A DNA stretch of 64,000 nt from Bacillota bacterium (GTDB taxonomy: Bacteria > Bacillota > Clostridia > DSM-8532), in the NCBI GenBank assembly GCA_023443745.1, contig JAEZTB010000026.1, positions 48,062 to 112,061 of the forward strand. Direction: 5' to 3'. The position numbers were made by a program, and so were the translations under genes. Position 1 is the first letter of the stretch; each line of letters begins with the position of its first letter. Below the pieces are notes generated by a model that was not told the DNA's origin, did no database searches, and saw nothing but the letters and a program-made list of their open reading frames with translations. Below, one piece after another: positions 9,173 through 16,727 of this stretch.

Positions 9173-10174
9173 ATGATGAAAAGAATACTGGTTATTGGGA
9201 CCGGAGGCACCATTGCATCTAAAAAACACACTCTGGGTTTGAGGCCTGAATTGGAGATCAGCGAGCTCATACGTTTGTCCGCTATGCCCCAGGATAAATG
9301 CTATCTTGAGGGTATAACTGTAATGAATATCGACAGCACGAATATGACACCGGATAGATGGGTGCATATAGCCGGATGTATACAGCAGCACTACCAGCTT
9401 TTTGACGGCTTTGTTATTACTCATGGCACAGACACCATGGCTTATACGGGTGCCGCTCTCACATATATTTTGCACAATCTGAACAAACCGGTTATCATAA
9501 CCGGCTCTCAATATCCTATTACCGAGACTTATACGGATGCTATACAGAATCTGACCGATGCGGTGTATTTTGCCATGGAGAACATCAAGGGTGTTTTCAT
9601 CTGCTTTGATGGAGACTTGATTGCGGGAACTCGTGCAATTAAGGTTAAGACCAAATCCTACGATGCCTTCGAGAGCGTGAACTTTCCAATTGTTGCACGG
9701 ATTAAGCACCAAAAGGTTCAGTATGACAGCCGTGTATTGGATCAGTTTTTACAAACAGATCAATCCGGAGCACTGGAAATCCGCACGGTATACAATGATC
9801 GGATCCTTGTTATTAAAATGATCCCAGGAATGCATGCAGATATATTCGATTTTATTAAAGAGCACTACGATGGTGTCATTATTGAAAGCTTCGGCCTTGG
9901 GGGCATTCCTGATAATGAATCTAATATTGCCGGAAAAATAAATGAGCTAATCGATGCGGGTATCGTTGTTGTCTTAACCACCCAGTGCCTTGAGGAAGGC
10001 GTGGAGTACGGGATCTACGAAGTGGGAAGCAGGCTTCCGAAAGACAGGGTCATCATAGCCGGTGATTTTAATACCGAAACCCTAGTGGCAAAGACCATGA
10101 TCGGTATGGGCAGCTTCAAAACCATGGAAGAAATAAAAACATATATTGAGACACCTTATACCTGTTTGCCCTAA
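9173..10174 (+). CDS. ansA: L-asparaginase, type I (cytoplasmic)
   Basis: Hydrolyses L-asparagine to aspartate and ammonia. The 333-residue length and lack of a signal peptide fit the cytoplasmic type. Both active-site threonine motifs are present: GTGGTIAS at 9-16 (Thr13) and THGTDTM at 83-89. GGGGA lies just upstream, with two adjacent ATG codons (9173 and 9176). It stands alone between the importer terminator and the convergent epimerase gene. Confidence 0.88.
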   Translation: MMKRILVIGTGGTIASKKHTLGLRPELEISELIRLSAMPQDKCYLEGITVMNIDSTNMTPDRWVHIAGCIQQHYQLFDGFVITHGTDTMAYTGAALTYILHNLNKPVIITGSQYPITETYTDAIQNLTDAVYFAMENIKGVFICFDGDLIAGTRAIKVKTKSYDAFESVNFPIVARIKHQKVQYDSRVLDQFLQTDQSGALEIRTVYNDRILVIKMIPGMHADIFDFIKEHYDGVIIESFGLGGIPDNESNIAGKINELIDAGIVVVLTTQCLEEGVEYGIYEVGSRLPKDRVIIAGDFNTETLVAKTMIGMGSFKTMEEIKTYIETPYTCLP

Positions 10175-10200
10175 AAAAAGCATCTTGGAGCTAAGTATTT

Positions 10201-11205
10201 CTAAATCATGCCCTCGTTTTTAAGCCAAGCTAAAGCATCCGCTATGGTTTCCTCAAAAGGACGCGGTGCGTATCCCAGTTCTCGCCTTGCTTTTTCTGAC
10301 GAGAAATTGGAATTGCTAGTGACCGTGTAAAGGGAATAGCGGGTAAAAATGGGCGGACGCTTTTTTGCTTTGTAGTAGATACCCAATAATGGTACGGCAA
10401 GCCGCGCAATCCAAATGGGAACCATCAGCTTAACCTCTTTTACACCCGTTTGCTGGTGTACATGATGTAAAATTTCCCTGACCGACACATAGCGGTTTCC
10501 TAGGATATAACCTTCACCCTTTCTGCCTTTTTCACAACAAGTCACAACCCCCTTGGCCACATCCCGCACATCCACAAAGTCGTAGCCGCCATGAACACCT
10601 GCAAAGAGCTTGCCTTTTACACTGTCAACTAAAAGCTGTGTTACATGTCCAATAGCATAATCGTAAGGACCGCACAAACCGCTCGGAAAAGCAAGCGACG
10701 CATTCAAGTCATGTGCCACTACTGCATCCATAACTGACTGAGATGCTTCCGCTTTTGTTTTGCCGTAAAAACCGATGATTTGATCAGGATTGAACTCGGA
10801 GACCGGTTTTATGATCTGCCCTTTCGGAAGTTCAGGAATAGCATGTACGGAACTGACATATACCAACTTTTTGACCCGCTTCTCCACACACATTTTTACA
10901 ATGTTACGAGTCCCTTGCACATTTACATCATGCACTTTCTGCGAAAACTCCCAATACGTCGTCACGATGCCTGCACTGTGGATGACTATGATCTCTGTAC
11001 CATCCCTCACCGCAAAAAATCGGCGCAAATCATCCATATTAAGGATATCGCCCTCTATGATTTCCACGCCTTCAGGTATCCTCTTGGCTGCAATATCGTT
11101 GGGAAGCACAAAGGCACGGACATCCTTACCCTGGGCAATCAACTCCCGAACGATGCTGCTGCCAAGATTGCCTGCAGCGCCCGTAAGCAAATACTTTATC
11201 CTCAT
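10201..11205 (-). CDS. NAD(P)-dependent epimerase/reductase, extended SDR family
   Basis: A 334-residue extended short-chain dehydrogenase/reductase. The Rossmann motif is TGAAGNLG (8-15) and the catalytic pair is YGKTK (147-151), with a preceding SSV (118-120) supplying the Ser. This layout suits dihydroflavonol-reductase-like or NDP-sugar epimerase enzymes; which carbonyl is reduced cannot be read. AAGGAG lies 8 bases before the ATG. It is divergent from a TetR-family gene across a gap with paired operator-like sites, so it is probably the target of that repressor. Confidence 0.8.
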   Translation of the reverse strand: MRIKYLLTGAAGNLGSSIVRELIAQGKDVRAFVLPNDIAAKRIPEGVEIIEGDILNMDDLRRFFAVRDGTEIIVIHSAGIVTTYWEFSQKVHDVNVQGTRNIVKMCVEKRVKKLVYVSSVHAIPELPKGQIIKPVSEFNPDQIIGFYGKTKAEASQSVMDAVVAHDLNASLAFPSGLCGPYDYAIGHVTQLLVDSVKGKLFAGVHGGYDFVDVRDVAKGVVTCCEKGRKGEGYILGNRYVSVREILHHVHQQTGVKEVKLMVPIWIARLAVPLLGIYYKAKKRPPIFTRYSLYTVTSNSNFSSEKARRELGYAPRPFEETIADALAWLKNEGMI

Positions 11206-11273
11206 AAACCTACTCCTTCAACACTGGAGTTCCGCACTCGCGGAAAGTACCGCAATTATTTTCCCCATTACTG

Positions 11274-11322
11274 AACACAGTGTTGACAATCGTTCATAAA
11301 TATATAATAATAACACCGTGTC
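11274..11322. promoter_or_regulatory. Paired operator-like palindromes in epimerase/TetR promoter
   Basis: Two near-identical palindromes, AACACAGTGTT (11274-11284) and AACACCGTGTC (11312-11322), lie 38 bases apart in the divergent gap. The first overlaps a TTGACA box (11283-11288); TATAAT-like sequence (11303-11310) lies between the two. This is the layout expected for autorepression and repression of the divergent gene by the TetR-type protein. Confidence 0.5.
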
Positions 11323-11435
11323 TATAATTCAATAATCAGAAATTTTAGCTGTGTAAGATACTGAACACTCCCTTTTATAAGTGTCCAATATTTGTAAAGA
11401 AAATTATACTTTTTGTTAAATCAGGGAGGAAAGAT

Positions 11436-11993
11436 ATGAAAACTGATCGCAGAGTAAAATATACAAGGATGATGCTAAAGGAAAGTCTGTTGGAATTGAT
11501 GAAGGACAGACCTATCAACAAAATTACAGTTAAGGATATATGCGAGGCGGCTGATGTAAATAGAGGAACCTTCTATACGCACTACAAGGACCCCTTCGAT
11601 TTGCTTGAACAAATAGAGAACGAGCTCTTTGACGATATCTTGGCATCTCTTGAAAACTCATTTAATATACAAAACATACCAAAACTTTTGGCTGAAATAT
11701 TTGAAGCGATTGTAAAGAACTCAGAGCTATGTAAGGTATTGTTTTCAGACTATGGTGACAAAGAATTTTTGCATCGCATCATATATATTGCCCACGAAGG
11801 CAGTGTTACACAGTGGCGTAAGCTATGTCCAAAAGCAACAAAAGAGCAGCTTGAACGACTCTATACCTTCTTTGCAAGCGGCAGCGTAGCCATCATTCAG
11901 CATTGGATACAAAACAATATGAAAGAGGACCCGCAGGAGCTGGCCCTCTTCATTGAAAAAATAAGTAATAGTGTTTTACAGTCTTTACAGTAA
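11436..11993 (+). CDS. TetR/AcrR-family transcriptional regulator
   Basis: A 185-residue DNA-binding protein. The N-terminus (about 8-50) holds the TetR helix-turn-helix with the hallmark VKDICEAADVNRGTFYTHYKD; the rest is an all-helical ligand/dimer domain of the TetR_C_33 style. GGGAGG precedes the ATG. The divergent epimerase gene is the likely target, with paired palindromes in between. The ligand is unknown. Confidence 0.88.
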   Translation: MKTDRRVKYTRMMLKESLLELMKDRPINKITVKDICEAADVNRGTFYTHYKDPFDLLEQIENELFDDILASLENSFNIQNIPKLLAEIFEAIVKNSELCKVLFSDYGDKEFLHRIIYIAHEGSVTQWRKLCPKATKEQLERLYTFFASGSVAIIQHWIQNNMKEDPQELALFIEKISNSVLQSLQ

Positions 11994-12000
11994 GCGCATT

Positions 12001-12540
12001 TTACCTCTGCTTATTTTTATTGATTTTATTCATCGCGTATCCAATGTAGAAAGCAATTCCGTATGACAATACCATTCCAAGAATAAATTGAAGAATGTCT
12101 CCCAACACCAACTGACTGAATGTGACAATGAAGCATATTGTTGTAATGATTGCGGCTGTCAGAAACATAACAAAAGCTACCGAAGCCGCAGCAATATCAC
12201 GCTTACTTCTTTTCTCCAGACTTTCCTGATCACTGAATGACTCCGGTCTTTCTTGCGTATACTCTTTTCTCCAGATAAAGACACTTGCCATCTGCCCGAC
12301 AAGCTCCCAGCCAAACTGTTCATAAGTCGTTTTATAATCCTTTTTTGGGGAAGCTTGTATATCATATACAAAACGATATTGTTTTGGCTCACCTCGTTTG
12401 ATAGTCATGCGTATAGAGCTCCATTGACCTATTCTGTCAACATGCCATCCCTGTAAAGCCAAATCTTCAAGCCATTTTTCATAATCAGCAGGAACGATAT
12501 TCTTAAATGCAGAGAACCAAATCGCCTTTTTATTTTTCAT
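12001..12540 (-). CDS. DUF2812 membrane protein coupled to PadR regulator
   Basis: A 179-residue protein with an N-terminal DUF2812 domain (WLEDLALQGWHVDRIG, about 25-40, and the W-E-L-V-G-Q strand) and two C-terminal membrane helices (about 115-140 and 145-170). DUF2812 proteins are usually found, as here, right after a PadR-family gene; the start overlaps the PadR stop by 4 bases. The role is unknown; a membrane response controlled by PadR is inferred from the pairing. Confidence 0.82.
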   Translation of the reverse strand: MKNKKAIWFSAFKNIVPADYEKWLEDLALQGWHVDRIGQWSSIRMTIKRGEPKQYRFVYDIQASPKKDYKTTYEQFGWELVGQMASVFIWRKEYTQERPESFSDQESLEKRSKRDIAAASVAFVMFLTAAIITTICFIVTFSQLVLGDILQFILGMVLSYGIAFYIGYAMNKINKNKQR

Positions 12541-12854
12541 AACAATCCCTCCACATTATGATACATTTCTTTAATGCGGTGCGCTTCTTCCAGGAGAATT
12601 TGCTTGCCTATGCCGGTTATGGCATAAAATTTTTTTCTGTCAATTTCTTTGACCGGTTCGATAAGCCCATCATCTTCAAGTTTGCCTAAGCTTTGATATA
12701 TTGTTCCTGCGCCTAAAACAATCCGTCCTTTTGTTAACTCTTTAACATATTGCATAATCCCATAGCCATGACGTTCCTCCTGAAGGGAAAGAAGAATGTA
12801 AAACATGGTTTCGCTCATAGGTATAAACCGCTTGCGTATTTTTTCAATATTCAA
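12537..12854 (-). CDS. PadR-family transcriptional repressor (TTG start)
   Basis: A 105-residue winged-helix repressor with the PadR motifs YILLSLQEERHGYGI and GTIYQSLGKLEDDGLI. A longer reading begins at 12902, but GGAGG lies 7 bases before a TTG at 12854, which gives the usual PadR length and start, so TTG is chosen. It forms an operon with the DUF2812 gene (4-base overlap). A palindromic operator covers its promoter, indicating autoregulation. The signal is unknown. Confidence 0.87.
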   Translation of the reverse strand: MNIEKIRKRFIPMSETMFYILLSLQEERHGYGIMQYVKELTKGRIVLGAGTIYQSLGKLEDDGLIEPVKEIDRKKFYAITGIGKQILLEEAHRIKEMYHNVEGLL

Positions 12855-12883
12855 GTTAACACCTCCATACATCACACCAAGAT

Positions 12884-12928
12884 ATATCACATCATGATAC
12901 ATTTTAATAGTACATCATGATGTGATAT
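12884..12928 (-). promoter_or_regulatory. PadR operator: 14-bp inverted repeat
   Basis: Perfect inverted repeat ATATCACATCATGA (12884-12897) and TCATGATGTGATAT (12915-12928). Inside the promoter-proximal arm is a 12-base palindrome ACATCATGATGT (12912-12923), which carries the ACAT/ATGT half-sites known for PadR operators. It overlaps the promoter of the padR-like gene. Confidence 0.75.
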
Positions 12929-12935
12929 ACGTCAA
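12907..12935 (-). promoter_or_regulatory. Sigma-A promoter of padR-DUF2812 operon
   Basis: On the minus strand TTGACG (12935-12930) and TACTAT (12912-12907) are separated by 17 bases. Most of the right operator arm fills the spacer, so PadR binding would block RNA polymerase. Confidence 0.65.
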
Positions 12936-13080
12936 TAGTTTTTATTGAAGATGAGAAGGTCTTCTAACAATTGAATATATCTTGCTGAAGTGCGTTATAA
13001 AGATGAGTTGAGCAGCAATGATTTGCATAGAAGATTTTTGACCGGAAAAATCATTGAGTTGATGTATTTTAGAGCACCCA

Positions 13081-13374
13081 TCAAGGAGACTCACCATCAA
13101 CGGTTCTTTGAAGTTTTTCTATGTAGGCATTTCTTAGATATAGCACGATATCAATTGAAACCATAATAAAGTTCAAAATGTAAAAATACAAGACATAGGT
13201 GATTTTATTCCCTGAAATTTTACTTGCAATACCGCATATGTATCCAATTAATATCAATAAAAGGAAGATCAAGCTCTTTCCTTTTGACGATTTTGATTTG
13301 ATTGATTTGTAGATGGATATTGGCCAGGAGATGCCAAAGCATATAACCATCATCGCTTCCAAAATTTCTGTCAT
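13081..13374 (-). CDS. Small PQ-loop-like membrane protein
   Basis: A 97-residue protein with three hydrophobic segments. The first part, FGISWPISIYKSIKSKSSKG, looks like a PQ-loop (a Pro-containing helix followed by K-x-K-S-x-x-G), as in SemiSWEET-type half-transporters. It starts 13 bases after the stop of the YesN-like regulator with a GAGGT site, so it is probably the last gene of the GH65 operon. A role in sugar movement would fit but is not shown; similar proteins are mostly uncharacterised. Confidence 0.6.
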   Translation of the reverse strand: MTEILEAMMVICFGISWPISIYKSIKSKSSKGKSLIFLLLILIGYICGIASKISGNKITYVLYFYILNFIMVSIDIVLYLRNAYIEKLQRTVDGESP

Positions 13375-13387
13375 TGTTTCAACCTCA

Positions 13388-14956
13388 CTACATTAAATCA
13401 CTTTTCTGTATTTTCCCTTTTTTTCTATAGGTTTGCGGCGAATAACCTACCCGACGCTTGAAGACTTTACTGAAATAATTCTCGTCATCATACCCTGTCG
13501 AAAGTGCAATCTCCGATAGGGTCATATTGGAGTTGCCGACGAGCTCAATGGCTTTTTCAATTCTAATAGTTGTTAAATCATTCATAATCGTTGACCCGTA
13601 CTTCTCTTTATACGTCTTGGATATATATTGGGGGCTGAGAAAAAACTTTTTCGACAGAAGTAGTAAGGTGATATTATCACTGTAATACATGCTAATATAC
13701 TCTCTTACTTTTTGGGCTATATCAATATGAGCCGTATGCTGATCGATGATACTGCCGAAAAGCTGCATCAGCATTTCAAACCATAGATCCACATCGCTGA
13801 TCCATGGAGAGATCAGGCTAGAATGCCTTTTTGAATTCGCTATTTGTATGTTTTCGTTTAAAAGCTTTGCATAAAGCAAATTAGCCTCGGCTGTACATAT
13901 TTGCAGCTCCCCCAGTGTCAAATGCCCCCTGTCCACCAGCTTCTGCTTGTATTCCGTAAACAGCTTGCATAGGAATTCATGATTTCCTTCCTTTATTGCC
14001 GAATAGAGTAGAAATTCCATGTCCATCAGCCTTGGAATACTTGTATTGCTTTTAATGTGCTCTCCATCTTTAAGCACATTGCAGCTCAAAGTGTCTCCAA
14101 TAACTTTTTTTGTTATCTGCGGCAGTTCATCTATTTTTCCGGTTATAACTTCATCGGAGGAAAGTGTGGCCAGAGCGATTTCTTTTTTCAGCATTCTCTG
14201 GAATTGTCGGATCTTATTTAGGTACTCGGTTGTTTCCCCATCACTACCTCCATAGGAAACCATTGCAATATATTGATGCCTGTCAAGGAAAAAAATTTCT
14301 TTCGCCGGATAGATTCCCATTATATCATTGAAAATATTTCTTACAACATAAAGAAAAGCTTCGGCATCATTCTTATACAATTCATCAGTGACTTTTTGAG
14401 CATTTCTGGGTAAAACAGCCGATATCATCACCTGATCACCGGATACACCGAATTGACCAAATGAGGCAATGATTTCTTTTTGCTCACCAATCTCACCCCT
14501 AATCCATTGCAGTATGCTCTTTTCTAAAAAAACTCTCCCGTCCCCGCTCCCTTCTCCTTTGGATGCTTCACTACTCCGGTCTGCGCCTTTTGCGGCATTG
14601 ATTGCATTGATAACAGCATTTTCCAGTTCATCCTTCTTAAAAGGCTTTAATATATAATCAACGCCACGGGCCAGAATCGCGGCCCTTGTATAATTGAAGT
14701 CACTGTAACCACTTACAACGATGACCTGGACAGCGATATTCCTTTTCTTCAATTGGGCCATGAGCTCGACTCCGTCCATGATTGGCATTTGCATATCCAG
14801 AATCATGATTTCAGGGTGTTCCTTTTCCAATATCCTTATAGCTTCAAAGCCATTTTCGGCCTCCAGTATCCTATCAATACCATATTTTTCAGCATCAAGA
14901 ATAAGCTTGATCCCTTCCCGCACATGAGCTTCATCATCAACCAGGAGCAGCTTCAT
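13388..14956 (-). CDS. YesN-type response regulator with AraC output domain
   Basis: Response regulator of about 522 residues. It has an N-terminal receiver with the acidic pair DDE and phospho-acceptor Asp in MILDMQMP (Asp54 from this start), a long middle region, and a C-terminal AraC double helix-turn-helix ending GYDDENYFSKVFKRRVGYSPQTYR. GGGGGT lies 7 bases before the ATG at 14956; a GTG at 14965 is possible but has poor spacing. It overlaps the end of the sensor kinase gene. It should activate the sugar-use operon of which it is part. Confidence 0.9.
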   Translation of the reverse strand: MKLLLVDDEAHVREGIKLILDAEKYGIDRILEAENGFEAIRILEKEHPEIMILDMQMPIMDGVELMAQLKKRNIAVQVIVVSGYSDFNYTRAAILARGVDYILKPFKKDELENAVINAINAAKGADRSSEASKGEGSGDGRVFLEKSILQWIRGEIGEQKEIIASFGQFGVSGDQVMISAVLPRNAQKVTDELYKNDAEAFLYVVRNIFNDIMGIYPAKEIFFLDRHQYIAMVSYGGSDGETTEYLNKIRQFQRMLKKEIALATLSSDEVITGKIDELPQITKKVIGDTLSCNVLKDGEHIKSNTSIPRLMDMEFLLYSAIKEGNHEFLCKLFTEYKQKLVDRGHLTLGELQICTAEANLLYAKLLNENIQIANSKRHSSLISPWISDVDLWFEMLMQLFGSIIDQHTAHIDIAQKVREYISMYYSDNITLLLLSKKFFLSPQYISKTYKEKYGSTIMNDLTTIRIEKAIELVGNSNMTLSEIALSTGYDDENYFSKVFKRRVGYSPQTYRKKGKIQKSDLM

Positions 14957-16688
14957 CACCTTCACCCCCTTCCTTTTGAAGATTCAATGAAATGACAGTG
15001 GCTTCATAGGGAATACTTTCAATACTCCAGGTGAACCGATTGTTGGAGTATATCTTTAACCTCTGCAACACATTAACAATACCAATACCGTCACCGCTTT
15101 CATTATTTAAGCCATACTTTTCATACCTTTCTTTAATTTTGTTAATGGTCGCACCATCTATACCTTCTCCATTATCAATGATCTTGATTGTCAGACAATC
15201 CTGAAGGGAAATATGAATAGATATGGAGCAGTAGCGACACTGATTCTTCATTCCGTGCTGAATACTGTTTTCGACCAAAGGCTGCAATATCATCTTAGGA
15301 ACACGGACATCCAATGCCTCTTTAGGGCAAGACACTCTAAAATCAATTTGGTTTCCGAAGCGTCCGGCCTGCAAAGACATATAGTTACTAATATGGGCTA
15401 ATTCATTTTGAAGCTTTACAACATCATCTCCCGCCTCCATATTGTATCTGAAAATGGAGCTTAAGTCGGAAAGCTTCTCACTGACCTCCAGAGCATTTTG
15501 TTTAAGAGCGAGCGTGCTGATATATTGCAGCATATTATAGAGGAAGTGAGGATTGATTTGTGCCTGCAGCATTTTCAGCCTTGCTTTGGAAGCTTCCAGA
15601 ACACTTCTGTACTCTCGGTTGATGAGATCATTCAGGCTCTCTACCATATCCTGAAATCTACCCTCCAATATGCTCAGCTCATCCTTATTACTTGTTGTTT
15701 CTTCTATTTCGAACTTTCCCATTTCCACATGTTCAATATTGCTGAGAATACGCTTTACCGGTGAGATAATCAGCATATATAATACTGCCATAAAGATCAG
15801 TATGCAAATAAGAGAAGTGCCTTGAATAATTAGGGAGGTTCCAAGGGTCTTTATGGCTGATTGATTCATTAAACTGTTGCTGATAAACTTAACTAAAAGA
15901 ATGGGCGTTTTCTTGTACTGGTCTGAACAAAAAATAAAAACTCCATTTTCACCATTTAATTTGCCATCGCTGTATTCCTTTGTTCCTCTGTCAGGAATTT
16001 TATTCTCACCGTTGGTCGAGCTGAAAAATGGCTGTTTCTCTCCATTGAGGTAAATCAAAATCTCCTCGTTTTTCTCATCACCTGTCAGTTTGTAGGATAG
16101 CTCAGTCAAGGGCTCATTGCTCATATAGGCTCTGACCTTGCCAAGCACCTTTCTTCCCGGAACATTGATCACATCACATTCTGATACAATGATCATGGAG
16201 CCCTCCAAATTGCCCTGACCGGAGGGGATTGAATAGATTGTTTCAGACCCGTTTCCGGAATAGCCCTCGGCAAAAGAAAAACTTGAAATCGGATTAGTGG
16301 ACTTTGAATAGCTAATAGTGTCATGATTGTAGGCACCTGTAATCTTAACGAAAAGCATATCATCATTTAGAGCCATAATATGCTGCAAATGCCGGGTAAT
16401 GTAATATCGTTCTCCTCCGGTATATTTTTCTTCACTGTCCAGCTGACTAAGAATATTAATCTCTGAAATATAAAACGGAGTAGCTATTTTCCCCAATCTA
16501 TCCAGGTAATCTTTAAACTCTACCATCCCCATGTCCAGAACGCCTTTGTTCAAAGCTATAAACTCTTCCTTTACCAGCTTGTAATTCGTTCTGTAGGAGA
16601 TGATATTTGTAATGATAAAGGGAATAACAACACTTAGTAGAACACTCACGATTAGTTTAAAAAAAAGGCTTGTCCTAAGTTTAATCAT
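14937..16688 (-). CDS. YesM-type sensor histidine kinase
   Basis: A 583-residue membrane sensor. Helix 1 (about 8-31) and helix 2 (about 285-308) enclose a large extracellular sensing domain; then come a HAMP segment, the LytS/YesM His-kinase box QINPHFLYN (His381) and a HATPase domain with NGEGID and GDGIGIVN. The ATG at 16688 is preferred (GGGGGG 7 bases upstream) over one eight codons earlier. It overlaps the regulator gene and follows the GH65 gene by 39 bases. It probably senses the sugar, or its loaded binding protein, outside the cell. Confidence 0.9.
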   Translation of the reverse strand: MIKLRTSLFFKLIVSVLLSVVIPFIITNIISYRTNYKLVKEEFIALNKGVLDMGMVEFKDYLDRLGKIATPFYISEINILSQLDSEEKYTGGERYYITRHLQHIMALNDDMLFVKITGAYNHDTISYSKSTNPISSFSFAEGYSGNGSETIYSIPSGQGNLEGSMIIVSECDVINVPGRKVLGKVRAYMSNEPLTELSYKLTGDEKNEEILIYLNGEKQPFFSSTNGENKIPDRGTKEYSDGKLNGENGVFIFCSDQYKKTPILLVKFISNSLMNQSAIKTLGTSLIIQGTSLICILIFMAVLYMLIISPVKRILSNIEHVEMGKFEIEETTSNKDELSILEGRFQDMVESLNDLINREYRSVLEASKARLKMLQAQINPHFLYNMLQYISTLALKQNALEVSEKLSDLSSIFRYNMEAGDDVVKLQNELAHISNYMSLQAGRFGNQIDFRVSCPKEALDVRVPKMILQPLVENSIQHGMKNQCRYCSISIHISLQDCLTIKIIDNGEGIDGATINKIKERYEKYGLNNESGDGIGIVNVLQRLKIYSNNRFTWSIESIPYEATVISLNLQKEGGEGDEAAPG

Positions 16689-16727
16689 TGATATCCCCCC
16701 GTAGTCTATCATTATATCAAAAACTTT

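Noticed and set aside
8949..9176. 75-codon frame before the asparaginase gene
   Set aside because: Begins in the terminator hairpin, lacks a ribosome-binding site and has no family resemblance.
9074..9712. 212-codon minus-strand frame
   Set aside because: Antisense to the asparaginase gene; no recognisable protein and no ribosome-binding site.
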